From the NCBI GenBank assembly GCA_034770075.1, contig CM068385.1, positions 44,786,721 through 44,850,720 of the forward strand: a stretch of 64,000 nucleotides of DNA. Direction: 5' to 3'. Positions 11,661-24,520 of this stretch are shown here, piece by piece; position 1 is the stretch's first letter, and the number at the start of each line of letters is the position of its first letter. The position numbers and the translations under genes were made by a program. The stretch is from Aralia elata (Eukaryota; Streptophyta; Magnoliopsida; Apiales; Araliaceae). The notes beneath the pieces were generated by a model. It did not search any database. It saw nothing but the letters and a program-made list of their open reading frames with translations, and was not told the DNA's origin.

Positions 11661-13870
11661 ACTAGTAAAAAAAGGAGATGGTCATTCAAAGAGTTGAATG
11701 TGTGTATTTGATGAAATACAAGTCTGAATCATTTGAAAGGTTCAAAGAATTCAGAAGTGAAACAAATTGACAAAGTATTAAGATTCTTTGATCAGATCGA
11801 GGAAGGAATACTTGTGCAATAAGTTTCCAGATCATCTCAAAATGGTATTTTCTCATAATGGACACCTCCTGATATGTAATAATTGATTGGTGTATCTAAA
11901 AAGGAGAAATTGTACCTTGTTAGACATGGTGCAGTCCATAATGATTTTTACCGACATTCTAGTATCCATCTGGGGTTATGCCCTAGAAACGGCTGCATAT
12001 CTACAAAAATAAGGTAACCTCAAAAATTCGAGCTCAAGACTCCATAAAGGTTATGGGTAGGAAGGATTCCTACTCTTAAGTATGTTAAGATAAGGGGTTG
12101 TCCAGCTTATGTGAAAAAGTTTGAAAGATAAGTTTGGGACAAAATCTGACAAGTGCAAACTTGTGGGATATCCTAAAGAAAGTTTAGGGTATTATTACTA
12201 TAATCCTACATGCTTCTTTCTTAGATAAAGGTGTTTATCATTGAAGGAGCTAGTGGGAGGGTAATAGATCTTGAAGGAGTTCAAGAACCACAAAAGCACT
12301 TTAAGTCGAACCGAGGAACCTGTAGATAGACCTATTGTACCACAACCGAATCGTAAATCTGGAAGAGTACCGAAGATACCTGGGAGGTATGGATTCATCA
12401 TAGAGGATGATGATGAGGTACGCATCATAGAGTATGATGATCCAGTTATATACGATGAGGCTATGAGTAAAAGACACTCAGAGAATGGCAGATGGCCATG
12501 AAATTCGAAATGAACTCCATGTATGAGAACCAAGTATAGACTCTGGTTACTCCACAAAAGGGCATAGTGCCTAGAGGGTGAATATGGGTCTTTAAGAGAA
12601 AGACTGGGGCAAATGGCAAGGTGGAGACCTATAAGACCAAACCTGTTTAAAATGTTTTTCAAGTCAAGGAGTTGACTGTGATAAAACCTTATTACCGGGT
12701 AATGCTCAAGTCCATTTGGATTTTGCTTGTGATTGCAGCTTATTACGAAATCTGGTAAAATGGATCTGGAGACGCCCTTCCTCAAAGGAGAGCTTGAGGG
12801 GAATGTATATATGATACAACCAGAGGAATTTGATTCAAAGGTTGAAGCAAATCGTGTTTTAAGCTACAATGATCCATTGATGGATTGAAGTAAGCTTCTC
12901 AAAGATGGAACATTCGTTTTGATGAGACAATCAAAAGAGTTTGATTTTATCAAAAACAAGAATGAACCTAGTGTGTACGAAAGGGTCAGTGGGAGCACTG
13001 TGACATTCCTAGTATTATATGTTGATATACTACTAATAAGGAATAACACACCAATGCTACAATCAGTAAAGATAAAATTGTCTAAACATTCCTTCATGAA
13101 TGACTTGGGAGGAGCATCCTATAAATTGGGGATATAAATCTATATAGATAGATTTAAAAGGATGTTCGGCTTGACCCAAGGAACGTATATTCATTTGATG
13201 CTAAAGGCGTTTAGCGTGGCAAACTTCAAGAGAGGACTCATGATGATGAGCCATGGAGTGTATCTCTCTAAAATTATCTCCAATTAAAAGAGAGATCGCA
13301 TGAGTTACTATCATGTATGCAATGAATATACAAGGCTTGATGTTGATCAGTCATATTCTGGAGAAGATCACTGTAAGATAGTGAAAAACATCTTTAAGTA
13401 CCTAACCGGTATTGAGGATGTGATCATGATACATGGTGGATCTGAATTAAAATTAGAGGGCTAAACAGACACAAGTTTTTCAGACTAACCAAGACGATAA
13501 CAAATCCACTTTAAGGTAAATCGTTACCTTAAAAGGTGGTGCAGTGAATTTAAAAAGTTCCAAATAGCAAAGAGTTGCTGGTTTAGTGACAAAGACAAAG
13601 TATATAGCTGTAAATGAAGCTGCAAGTTATTTGTTTGGATGAAAAGTTCATTACAGAACTAAGAATAGTTCCTAAGTCTCATCTTGGATTCAAACAAGTG
13701 TTGCGGCACTTTCATTTGATTAGTGGAATCATTGAAAGTGGAAAAGTTACTATAGAGATAGTGGACTCTCGAGAACAACATTGCATATCCATCTACTAAA
13801 GCTTTATCCAACAGCAGGATGATCGTCACTTAGAGAAGAAGGGTATTAGATACCATGGTGATTGGCTTTA
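11661..13870 (+). pseudogene. Copia A integrase-RT-RNase H, decayed
   Basis: The pol remnant ends in the family's GDWL-stop just before the polypurine tract. About 290 bp covering the GAG-pre-integrase HHCC region and first integrase aspartate are missing at about 11680-11700, where B has 29491-29780. The same deletion is present in D and E. The linker segment 12271-12500 (PQPNRKSGRVPKIPGRYGF) is still readable. In the RT box at about 13016-13030 the YVDD motif is YVD-ILL, lacking one catalytic Asp codon, as in D and F. It is followed by a stop (LGI then TAA) also shared with D and F. Confidence 0.82.
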
Positions 13871-13885
13871 GTGCAAGTGGGAGAT
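13871..13885 (+). other. Polypurine tract of Copia A
   Basis: GTGCAAGTGGGAGAT stands immediately before the 3' LTR start TGAAAGTAG. The same tract is seen in B (27097-27111, minus) and F (62804-62818, minus). Confidence 0.88.
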
Positions 13886-14350
13886 TGAAAGTAGTATGCA
13901 CACAAGCCAATCATATTTGATATGATGTAGCATATACTTTGTAATTTTATTTGGTTATTAAAGGCATTCTACTTTATCTACATTGTACTGTTATATTAAA
14001 TGTGATAAACTCATAGTTTTGAGCAATGTTTTTAGAATCATGATGGTGATCATGCTAATGAGATCTAAATTCTAGATAGCTCACAAACTAAAATCGTTCC
14101 TAATCGATAGATTACTAAAAAGGGGATTAGTGAATCCGGATAGATTAGTACATACGTTGCTTGCTCTTATGAAGAGGATGATTGATCTCATAATCATTTG
14201 TGTGGAGACATTAAAGCAAGTATGTAGGTGATTATTAGAGAATAAGTTCACTGAGCGTGGCTCGCTAAGGAATACCTAATGGAGTTTTATTCGCCTGTCA
14301 ATAGGAATTCCTCTAGTGATAGTAGTACAAGTGATCCTTGGACTTGAGAT
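13886..14350 (+). repeat. 3' LTR of Copia A, first part
   Basis: The 465-bp 5' part of the LTR is interrupted by Athila at 14351. The last five bases, GAGAT (14346-14350), are repeated at 38158-38162. Confidence 0.93.
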
Positions 14351-14757
14351 TGATGAGTAGGTTTTATACCTACGAATTGGATACCATTTGACTGCATTAT
14401 TGTTAATTTCCTTGAGTTGTAGTTACTTTTCATGCGTTTTTTGTGTTTGTCTAGGCACTCTGCATTTGGAACCAAAGTGGTGGGGAATGGAGCATTGAAG
14501 CAGGAAAATGAAAAGAATAGTAAGTTGCTGAGGAGCTGCGCGGGCGCGCGGGAATTGCATTGGAAGGCGGCGCGAGCGCGCAGGGTGTCAGGCTGAGCTT
14601 CTGTTGGGGTGCTGCGCGAGCGCGCTGTGCATATGTTGTGACTTGGCGCGGGCGCGCTAGTGCGTGAGCTGACTAAGTTGACTTTTCAGCAATTTAAAAG
14701 AATTTGATGTGTAATTGGATTTGATACTCTTTAATTAATTAGGGTTTTTATCAGATA

Positions 14758-14767
14758 CTATAAATAG
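14758..14767 (+). promoter_or_regulatory. TATA box of Athila 5' LTR
   Basis: CTATAAATAG is conserved at the same place in the 3' LTR (37175-37184). Confidence 0.55.
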
Positions 14768-14867
14768 GTTTTTTTTCTAGTTGGGGATAGATCTATTTTT
14801 ACTATTAGCAAACCCTAGTTTTGAGCATTTGGAGAGGACTTGAAGCAAGTTGATAGCAAGGAGAAAG

Positions 14868-17800
14868 TGTAACGATCGGGAATTTTGAATTTCCATGTGA
14901 CCCGAGTTTATATGTGAATGAAGTGAATTTTTATTTTTATTTATATTATTATGTGTTATGTGCTTAAAGGTTGTGTTATAACCTAGAATATGTGTATGTG
15001 TCGAATTTTACGTGTTGTAGTGTCGTTAGGGTGAATATATTGACTTCGCGAAAAATCGCAAATTCACTATTCACGGGGCACGCTTATCGAGGCACTATTC
15101 ATGCCATAATATTTCTGCGTCTTTTTCGACTTTAATAAATTTCATACATACGCGTATGCGTACGAATAATTTTTCCAGGTGTCAGATTTCCATTTCGAGC
15201 CCAATCGTGTTTTATTCGGTATCCGAAAAATATAATATGACTGTTCTGAATAAATGGACAAACTCTGTAATAATTATTTTTATGTGTCCCAATAATTATT
15301 GGAGTACCCATTTTAATTTTGGGTAGAGTTATTTACCAGTTTTGGTACAAAAGGGGGAGTTTTTGGATATATTTTTGGTGTTTTCGGGTATTTATTTTGA
15401 CTTGTTGCTCCAAGTGGGAGCCACCCAACCACATTAGACCAATCAAAGGAGAGCATGGGGGGTGTATTGCCGGCAAGCTTGGAAAATTTGGCCAACCTTG
15501 AGCACCAAACCCACTTCTCCCTAATTCACTCCTCCACTCTCCCAAATCATTCAAACTCTCATTCCTTCCCTAAACCATCAGCTGCTAGAGAGAGAGAGAG
15601 CGAGAACTGCAGAAAAGAAAGGAGAAGAAAGTCGCCGGAGTTCGCCGGAAAAAGGAAAAGAAAGTCGCCGGAAAAGAGAGGAAGAAGAAGAAGAAGGAGA
15701 AAAGAAGAGAAGGAGAGGTTCGGGTGAACCAAGAAGGAAGAAAGAGGCTCAAGCCAAGCTCTAGAAAAGCCTCATAACATCTAGGAACGATTCACAGAGG
15801 TAAATATTCAACATCAAACGATTATCCTTCGATTTCATTGAGTTTTCAAGTTTTTCTTGGTTTTCAAGCTCTTAGGCTTGGTGGATGATTTGTAGTTGAT
15901 TGTGGTTGTTATTGTTGGTTGTATTTCGTTTATATTGTTGTTAAGAGACTATAGAAGCCATTAATAACATCAAAGTGGAACAAAAATAGAGGAAATCCGT
16001 ACCTATGCTTAAGAACATGAAGAACAATGGACTTTTTGGACATTTGGACTTTTTAGAGGACTGTAAAGCTATGATTTCGTGTTTGTTAATTTTATTTGTT
16101 GATATGGTATTGTAGTTCCATGGGTTACGAAGCTAACCCAGTTGGAATGAACCAAAAAGGAGTTAAAACGAGTTCGTAGTAATGATTTTTGTAAAACTTG
16201 TCAAGAACTCGAAGAACATAGTATGAACTTTATACTTTGGCTTAAGATTTGACCATGTTAATGTTAATGGATAGCTCTGCATTTTTGATATGTTGTAGCC
16301 CCACGAGTTAGGAGTCCATAGAGTCCGGAATGGACCATTTTGCTTGTGTATTGACGGAGTTATGGAGGTTGGATTGGCCGGAGGTCGGAGTTGCGAACTG
16401 GGAACAAACCCAGAATCCGGCTACTGCAGAATGGCGCCGCAGCGCCACCCATATGCCTTGTATCTCACGCTGCAGCGAGGGGCAATATGGGAAAATGACC
16501 GGGACTCACGCCACAGCGTAAGGCCCAAGTGTTAAGCTTCACGCCGCAGCGCGAAGCCCGTCTTGTGCAGGACACGGGACTCACGCCGCAGCGTGAGCTC
16601 TAGTAATGAGCCTCACGCTGCAGCGCCAGCTCCGTGTTTGGGCCAGGTTGGGTCGGTCAGGCGGGTCAAGTCGGGTCGAACCCAATGAAGCCTTTTTTCA
16701 AATTGTTCCAACACTTATATTTTTCCATGGATTAAATGATTAGACAGGTTAACTAAGCATATTTTGTTAAACCCTAAATGCTTAATTATTTCCCAAATGT
16801 CGTAGGGTGATCAATATGTTTTAATGATGCAGCGTCCGTTTTGAACCATTATTTGAAATGTGACTAATTGTTATGTAAATATGTACTTAATTGTGTAGGA
16901 TATTAAGGAGCGTGTGTTGTATTATTGTAGCAGCGCTTCAGGCAAGTTTCCTAACGCTTGTCTAACCCTTGTGTTGGGCAAGTTCCTTAACTTCATTTTT
17001 TTTTATATTGAATGCAAGTTTCCTTAACCCTTGTGTTGGGCAAGTTCTATTATACGAGTTAATTATTGATTGAGCCATCATTCTATGTTATTGTAAGTTC
17101 TCTAAATTTATTCAGTTATGTATTGTTGCAAGTATTACTCCATTAAGCGAGTTTCTTATCTTATTCAAGATATTCTGAACAAGTTCCTTTACTTCAATCA
17201 TTGTCAAATTGCAAGTACTCTTAGAATGAATTGATAATCATTCACGTTATTTAACTATGCTTCAACGTATGTTATTAAAGCTTTCAAGTTCTATATTCCA
17301 TGAACTATATGAGATAGATGTCAAAGCCAATTGTTTCGGCTAGACGTATGTTTAATCATCATTGTTGTTAAGTAAAGCTATCCGATCAAATTGTTTGGTT
17401 TGGATTCCTATGTAAAGCTGAGATGAACAACCCTCATAGCAGGGGAAACAGTATGTATGTCGGGGAACCGACACGCGCGCGAACAGTATGTAAAAGGGGT
17501 TATGCATAACACCGGGTACATTAGGCTGATCACCTATTGTATTAGTATGTCGGATTATCGGATGAATTTCTGGTGATTCTAGTAAAAGTTCAGTGTCATG
17601 ATGACCACTCAGTATAGAATATTTCCTCCATTTAGAAACCTTGAAATCATTCGGTCCTTAGAGGCCCTACAATTGTGTTAATGAGATCATTTGTTGAGAT
17701 TATGTAGATTCTTGAGCTATCTTTTATTCTCTTGATTCTTGTAAGCTACAAAGTATTCATTGATGATTCACGATTATTGTTATTATACTTGCTGAGCAAA

Positions 17801-18159
17801 TTTGTTGCTCACCCTTGCTTTCCTTAAAATATTTCAGTTAGTGGAGCTCGTGGTGAAAGTTCAGGGATGGATAAAGGCAAAGGCAAAGCCATGGATTAGT
17901 TTTGTACCGTTAAGATTATCGTTTTGATTATGTATTAAGACTCGTTGACTTTTATGATGTATTAAGACTTAATTACCCTTATGTATTAAGTTACGTTTTG
18001 TAGAAGTTTTGGTTTCGAGACTTGGGACAGGATTATTTATGTTATATCAATGTAAATATTCCTTTATTTCCGCTGTAAGTTATCAATAGTATGATGCAGG
18101 TATGAGATAGTGACGAACCAGGTCCGCGGTTCGGGTGACCCGGATTTGGGGGCGTCACA
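14868..18159 (+). mobile_element. Tekay-like solo LTR 1
   Basis: A 3292-bp insertion with ends TGTAACGATCGGG...GGGGGCGTCACA and an exact 5-bp target repeat GAAAG (14863-14867 and 18160-18164). The uninterrupted target is visible in the 3' Athila LTR at 37278-37290. There is no internal coding region, PBS or PPT, so it is the product of LTR-LTR recombination. Terminal sequences are of the type found in plant Tekay/Del chromoviruses. The interior includes an AG-rich stretch (15585-15720), a GC-rich repeated block (16425-16640) and a GCAAGTT-rich segment (16930-17230). Confidence 0.9.
16425..16640 (+). repeat. Repeated CACGCCGCAGCG words in solo LTR 1
   Basis: At least six variants of CACGCCGCAGCGTGAG are scattered here (near 16435, 16470, 16507, 16540, 16573 and 16612). 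They form a GC-rich island in AT-rich sequence. In spirit they resemble the GC-rich words in the Copia leader and Athila LTR, but the word differs. Confidence 0.75.
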
Positions 18160-19044
18160 GAAAGCGAGGAGGAGCAAGACAGAGATTGAAGGATTGCTTA
18201 CCGTGTTTCTTCTCTTTTCTCTCTATTCCAAACTTTTGATGTTATTAAACTTGTGGATGATGAATTCTAGTTTAATTATGAACTAAATTTCTTTTAAGGC
18301 TATAATGGATCTTAATGCGTAGCTTTGAATAACATGCTTCTTTGAATATTATGATTAGTTATTTTTGGATTATCTATTATGGTTTGTGCTAAATTGCTTA
18401 ATTATCTGGCCAATAATTACTGGGATATTCTATATGAACTTGAAAGATGAAGTATAGAATTAGATTTGACCATGATAGCATGTGATTGTGTTTTCTGCTG
18501 TCGATGGAATTCATAATTCGTGATTAGGATAGAGATATACCTATTCACCACATGTAATCAAAATAGGGAACTTGGGCTTTAAATCCTTTTTAATTGTAAT
18601 TCACATAGAAATATAGTGAGTTAGTTATCTAGGGTGATTAACTTGAGTTTATCAATTGTGGATTTGAGTTAAGTTGTTTATGAAACATTGAAAGATGATC
18701 ATGAATAGTGATGAGTTCCTGGTTAACAATCCAAAATAACTAGCATAATCCAAAGGGGAGCGTGTTAAGCAAAATAAAACATTAAGTGAAGTTATAGTCT
18801 TAAGTCTTTAAAAATCTGTTTTCAAGCTAGTGGTAATAATTTAGTTTAGAATTAATTAGTTAAAATTCAAAACTTCAGATATCATCAATTATTTGTTAAC
18901 TAAAATTTCTTTAATTTTAAATTTGAAATTGTCATTATAGGATCAATTCTTCTCTGTGGAACGATACTCTACTTTCACTTTATTACTTGTGGACTGCGTA
19001 TACTTGCGTATTTTTGCTAGTATAGATTTTGGCAAACAAGTTTT

Positions 19045-19062
19045 TGGCGCCGTTGCCGGGGA
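19045..19062 (+). other. Primer-binding site of Athila (tRNA-Asp)
   Basis: TGGCGCCGTTGCCGGGGA lies six bases after the LTR and is complementary to the 3' end of plant Asp(GTC) tRNA. This PBS is typical of Athila-type elements. Confidence 0.93.
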
Positions 19063-19163
19063 ACAATTGTGTCTATAATTTCAAGTTTTAATTTAATTAA
19101 TTCAGTTTTAGTTAAACATTATTTTTCTTATTACTTCCTGTTTCAGGTGATCTCGGTTTGTTT

Positions 19164-20835
19164 ATGCAAACACGATCCAATCAGCCGGAACTTGTGCAGA
19201 GTGAACACGATCTTGAAAACAAGTTACGCAAGTTAAGAAAGTTTTGTCGTGAGACAATCGAGAAAGAAAAAATGGCTAACGAAGAACAGAAATCATTGAG
19301 GGAATATGCCATGCCTAAGCTTGATGAAATCAGGTCAAGCATCATAAGGCCAGCCATCACGGCTAATTCCTTCGAGATCAAGTCGGGTACAATTCAGATG
19401 ATTCAGAATGCGGTACAGTTTGGGGGATTAGCCAACGATGATCCTAATGAACACTTGGTTAGCTTTCTTGAGATTTGTGATACATTCAAATATCCTAATG
19501 TAACTGATGATGTGGTAAGACTACGTCTGTTTCCGTTTACACTAAGGGATAAAGCAAGGAGTTGGTTGCATTCACTTCTACCGGGGTCCATCACAACTTG
19601 GGATGACTTGGCTTAAAAATTCTTAGCAAAATTCTTTCCGCCGGCTAAGTCTGCTAAGTTGAGAAACGATATTTCCACTTTTGAGCAAAGTCATGGAGAG
19701 ACACTGTATGAGGCTTGGGAAAGGTTCAAAGAGTTATTGAGAAGATGTCCACATCATACATTACCTAAGTGGCTGCAAGTCCAGACATTCTACAATGGGC
19801 TGAGTAGTAATACTCAAACAATTATAGATGCCGCTGCGGGGGGAGCACTTATGGATAAGAATTTTGATGAAGCTTTCACCTTGTTAGAAACTATGGCTGC
19901 AAATAACTATCAATGGCCGACGTCGAGGATGAATCACCAAAAGGTAGCTGGAGTTTTGGAAGTAGATGCGGTCATGGCACTAACAGCTCAGATGGCGGCC
20001 ATGTTTAAGAAGATTGAAGCTTTGGCGGAGTCTAAGGTCCAGCAAGCGGCTTATGTGTGTGAGCTATGTGCAGGTGCACATCCAACGGAGTATTGTGCCA
20101 TTAATCCGAAATCGGTACAGTACTTGGGGAGCTATAACTGACAGCAACAACCATATCAGAATGCATATAATCCGGGGTGGAAAAATCATCCGGGTTTCTC
20201 ATGGAGCAATAACACTCAAGTTCAAAATCCCGCTCCAAGATCACAAAATCCCCCGGGGTGTTCAAAACCAAGCTCCACAACAGGCAGAAAGAAAACCCAA
20301 TTTAGAAGAGTCTTTGGCAAGATTTATCACAGCATCTAAGAAATGAATGAATGAGCAAGATAAGCTGTTAAATCAAGTAGACTTGAATGTGAAGAGCCAA
20401 GCGGTGTCAATTCGGAATCTGGAAAATCAGCTCAGTCAGTTGGCTCAAGTCTTGAACAATCGACCGCAAGGAGCACTTCCAAGTGATACAGAGGTTAACC
20501 CAAAGAGAGATGGTAAGGAACAATGTCAAGCTGTAACACTTCGAAGCGGGAAGCAACTCCAGCAGACCAACGCGGTCGCGCCTGAAATACAAAGGGAGGC
20601 AGCGCGGCCGCGCCCATCCCCAGTCCCAACTCCTGTAGAGAACTTGGTAGAAAAAGACAAGGAAACGGAAACTGAGATGAAAGATAAGGAGAAAGCAAAG
20701 CAAGCAGTAGTATATCCTCCTGTTCCATATCCGCAGAGATTTCAGAAGCAGAAAATAGACAAACAATTCTCCAAATTCCTTGAAGATTTTAAGAAGCTGC
20801 AATTCAACATACTGTTTGCCGAGGCTTTAGAGTAG
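19164..20835 (+). pseudogene. Athila gag, broken
   Basis: Gag forms the virus-like particle and binds genomic RNA. I chose ATG 19164 (MQTRSNQ), the usual Athila-type start; a TTG lies just upstream. The retrotransposon gag core is clear (RLRLFPFTLRDKARSWL, then a helical region to about 19900). A knuckle-like CELCAGAHPTEYC lies near 20055-20095. A Gln-rich, Pro-rich segment and then a coiled-coil-like stretch (20350-20470) follow. Lesions are: TAA at 19614-19616 inside the core, TGA at 20139-20141, a +1 frameshift near 20260, TGA at 20344-20346 and TAG at 20833-20835. Two GC-rich words (GCGGTCGCGCC, GCGCGGCCGCGCCC) lie at 20570-20612. Confidence 0.9.
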
Positions 20836-23267
20836 ATGCCGAGCTATGCTAAGTTCATGAAAGGAATTTTGTCAAGGAAGAAAAAGCTGGAGGATTATGA
20901 AACAGTAGCATTGACTGAAGAGTGTAGTGCTATATTGCGGAAGAAGTTGCCACCGAAATTAAAAGATCTGGGTAGTTTCACTATCCCTTGCACCATTGGC
21001 AGCTTATCAATCAGCAGATGTTTGTGTGATTTGGGTGCGAGCATCAACCTTATGCCTTTATCGATATATGTCCAGCTGGGTCTACTTACACCGAAACCGA
21101 CCAACATCTCTCTTCAGCTTGCTGATAGGTCGGTTACATACCCTAGAGGTATTGTGGAAGACATCTTGGTAAAAGTGAATAAATTCATATTCCCAGCCGA
21201 TTTCATCATTTTAGACTATGAGGAGGACAAAGACATTCCTATCATACTGGGGAGACCTTTCTTGGCAACTGGAAGAACACTTATAGATGTACAAAAAGGA
21301 GAATTGACTATGAGGGTGCAAGACCAAGAAGTGACATTTAATGTGTTCAAAGCCATGAAATTTCCTACGGACGAGGAAGAGTGTTTTTGGTTGGATGTGG
21401 TAGACAAAATGGTGGATGATGAGTTTTTGAGAAAATTGAATGAGGAATCTTTGGAAACTGTGTTATTGGGAGAGGCTGACATGGATGACCCTGAGATGAT
21501 GGAGTTCCTTCAAATTCTTGATACGGTGCCGAGGGTGCGCAAATTTTAGATTCCCTTTGAACCTTTGGAACTTACTGATAAATCCTTGGAACGCTTGAAG
21601 CTATCTCTTGAGATACCTCCTACTCTTGAACTTAAACCTTTACCTAGTCATCTGAAGTATGCTTATTTGGGTGAATCATCTACTTTTCATGTTATCATTG
21701 CATCTGTACTTAACGAATTGCAGGAAAATAAGTTGATTCGAGTTCTCCAGGAGTACAAATCAGCAATTGGTTGGACCATCGCAGATATTAAAGGAATTAG
21801 CCCATCATTCTGTATGCACAAGATCCTTTTGGAAGACAAGGCCAAACCAACAATAGAGCAACAAAGGAGGCTAAACCCAATCATGAAAGAGGTGGTGAAA
21901 AAGGAAATATTGAAGTGGCTTGCTGCAGGTATCATTTACCCATCTCCGATAGCAGTTGGGTGAGTCCAGTCCAGTGCGTGCCGAAAAAGGGTGGTATGCC
22001 GGTGGTAGAAAACGAAAATAATGAATTGATACTGACAAGGACAGTGACCGAATGGAGGGTTTGTACGGACTATATGAAACTAAACAAGGCAACCCGCAAG
22101 GATCACTTTCCTCTACCCTTCATTGATCAGATGTTAGATAGGCTGGCTGGGCACGAGTTCTATTGCTTATTGGATGGCTACTCAGGTTATAATCAGATAG
22201 TGATTGCCCCCGAAGATCAGGAAAAGACTACCTTCACCTGTCCTTACGATACTTTCGCTTTTCGGAGGATGTCTTTTGGCTTATGCAATGCACCAGCGAC
22301 GTTCCAAAGATGCATGATGGCTATTTTTTCAGATATGGTCGAACACAACATGGAGGTATTCATGGACGATTTTTCAGTGTTTGGTGACACATTTGATAGT
22401 TGCTTGGAAAATCTGGTCCTGGTTTTGAAAAGATGCGTGGAGACCAATTTAGTGCTCAACTGGGAAAAATGCCACTTCATGGTGCAAGAGGGGATAATTC
22501 TTGGGCACAAGGTGTCGTCAAACGGGTTAGAGGTAGACCAAGCCAAGCTAGAGACAATAAAAAATCTACCCCCACCAACTACAGTCAAGGGAATAAGGAG
22601 TTTCTTGGGACACGCCGGATTTTATAGAAGATTTATAAAGGACTTTTCTAAAATCTCTAAGCCTTTATGTAGCCTATTGGAGAAAGATGTTCCCTTTAAG
22701 TTTGATGATGAGTGTCTTGCAGCTTTTGAATTGTTGAAAAGGAAATTAACCACAGCGCCAGTCATTGTAGCACCGGATTGGTCAAGGTCGTTTGAGTTGA
22801 TGTGTGATGCTAGCGATTATGCTATTGGGGCTGTTTTGGGCCAACGAAAGGAAAAGATTTTTCACGCCATTTATTATGCTAGCAAAATACTGTCTGATGC
22901 CCAACTCAACTATACGACTACCGAGAAGGAGTTGCTTGCGGTTGTGTATGCCTTTGATAAATTTCGGTCGTACTTAATTGGAACTAAAGTAGTGGTGTTC
23001 ACTGACCATTCTGCCATAAGATATCTGATTTCGAAAAAGGACGCGAAGCCAAGGCTGATTCGATGGATACTTCTACTCCAGGAGTTCGACTTGGAAATCC
23101 GGGATAAGAAGGGGACGAAAAATCAAGTGGCAGATCATCTCTCGAGATTAGAAAATAATGACCACGTCAAAGGAGACAAAACGGTGATCAATGAGTTCTT
23201 TCCAGATGAGCAGTTGTTTGTGATTCATTCCGAAGTCCCATGGTATGCCGATTTGTCAACTATTTAG
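20836..23267 (+). pseudogene. Athila protease-reverse transcriptase-RNase H, broken
   Basis: This continues the gag frame after a TAG. The protease site is CDLGASINLMPLSIY (about 21028-21070); Athila-type proteases usually read DLGA rather than DTGA. RT spans about 21870-22600 with a metal-binding box FMDDFSVFG at 22359 onward, both Asp present. RNase H follows with CDASDYAIGAVL, TTEKELLAVVYA and FTDHSAIRYL. Lesions are TAG at 21547-21549, a one-base deletion near 21942 at the start of RT, and a frameshift near 23255 leading into integrase. The catalytic residues are otherwise intact, so the element decayed recently. Confidence 0.92.
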
Positions 23268-24520
23268 TTAGCAACGTACTTCCTCCTGATTAGACTAGTC
23301 AACAAAAGAAAAAGTTTCTGCATTATGTAAAAAGGTACATGTGGGATGAGCCGTTTCTGTTCAAACATTGTGCTGATCAGATGATTAGACGGTGTGTGCC
23401 ACAAAGTGAAGCAGAGAGTATTTTACATCATTGCCATGATTCACAATATGGAGGTCATTACGGAGGCGAGAAGACAGCGGCCAAGGTATTACAGGCAGGA
23501 TTTTTCTGGCCAACGTTGTTTAAGGACGCCCACCACTTCGTGCAAAGATGTGATAGATGTGAAAGGGTGGGAAATATTTCCAAGCGTCATGAGATTCCCT
23601 TGAATGCCATTTTAGAAATTGAAGTCTTCGACGTTTGGGGAATAGATTTTATGGGACCATTCCCATCGTCCTTTAACAACCTCTACATCCTTTTGGATGT
23701 CGATTATATCTCTAAATGGGTGGAAGCAAGTGCGTTGCTGACTAACGATGCCAAGGTGGTTCTTAAATTTCTGCAGAAAAACATCTTCACACGTTTTGGC
23801 ACCCCAAGAGCAATTATCAGTGATGAAGGGAGCCATTTTTGCAATAGGTATTTCACGGCTTTCTTAGCTAAGTATGGAGTAAACCACCGAATTGCTACAA
23901 CCGACCATCCCCAAACCAGTGGTCAAGCAGAAGTTTCAAACAGAGAAGTGAAGAGGATTCTGGAGAAGATCGTTATTCCAAGCAGGAAAGATTGGTCAGC
24001 AAAGTTGGATGATGCACTTTGGGCTTATCGGACAGCTTATAAGACACCCATTGGCATGTCACCGTACCAATTAGTCTATGGAAAGGCGTGCCACTTACCG
24101 GTTGAGCTTGAACATAGAGCATATTGGGCCATCAAAAAGTTGAACTTTGATCTCGCAGCTGCTGGGGAAAAGAGACTACTTCAGCTGAATAAACTCGATG
24201 AATTCCGGTTACAAGCATATGAGAATTCAAAGCTATACAAGGAAAAAGTTAAGAAGTGGCATGATCGGAAAATCATCAACAGGACGTTTGAGCTGGGACA
24301 AGCAGTGCTTCTTTTCAATTCCAGGCTGAAGTTGTTTCCAGGGAAGCTCAAGTCTCGATGGTCGGGTCCTTTCATCGTCAAACATGCATTCCCTCATGAC
24401 CCCGTGGAAGTTTTTGCAGACAATCCGGAAGAGTCGTTTAAAGTCAATGGTCAAAGATTAAAGCATTATTGGGGTGGTGGTGTTGATCGCCAGAAAACCT
24501 CAATCACTCTTGCCGATTGA
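23268..24520 (+). pseudogene. Athila integrase, nearly intact
   Basis: Integrase inserts the cDNA into the host chromosome. An HHCC zinc-binding region (HHCHDSQYGGHYG … CDRC) lies at about 23425-23565. The catalytic core has D at 23645 (GIDFMGPF), D at 23822 (SDEGSHF) and E at 23930 (GQAEVSNREVK), with 35 residues between the second and third, i.e. DD35E. A C-terminal region follows (KSRWSGPFIV) with a stop at 24518-24520. A TAG near 23293-23295 and the upstream frameshift separate it from RT. From 23339 it is open to the end. Confidence 0.92.

Larger units (their letters stand above)
14351..19038 (+). repeat. 5' LTR of Athila (interrupted)
   Basis: Starts TGATGAGTAGG and ends TTTTGGCAAACA. 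It is interrupted by the solo LTR at 14868-18159. Four GC-rich words of the type GCGCGGGCGCGC lie at 14535-14665 and recur in the 3' LTR (36953-37080). Confidence 0.93.

Noticed and set aside
15455..15727. Arg/Lys/Glu-rich 90-codon ORF
   Set aside because: It lies in an AG-rich low-complexity part of solo LTR 1, which explains the composition. No domain is visible.
16330..16535. Two overlapping 63-codon ORFs in solo LTR 1
   Set aside because: They overlap in different frames across the GC-rich repeated block. There is no family resemblance and no conserved start.
22400..22627. Alternative-frame ORF inside Athila RT
   Set aside because: A shadow of the RT reading frame.
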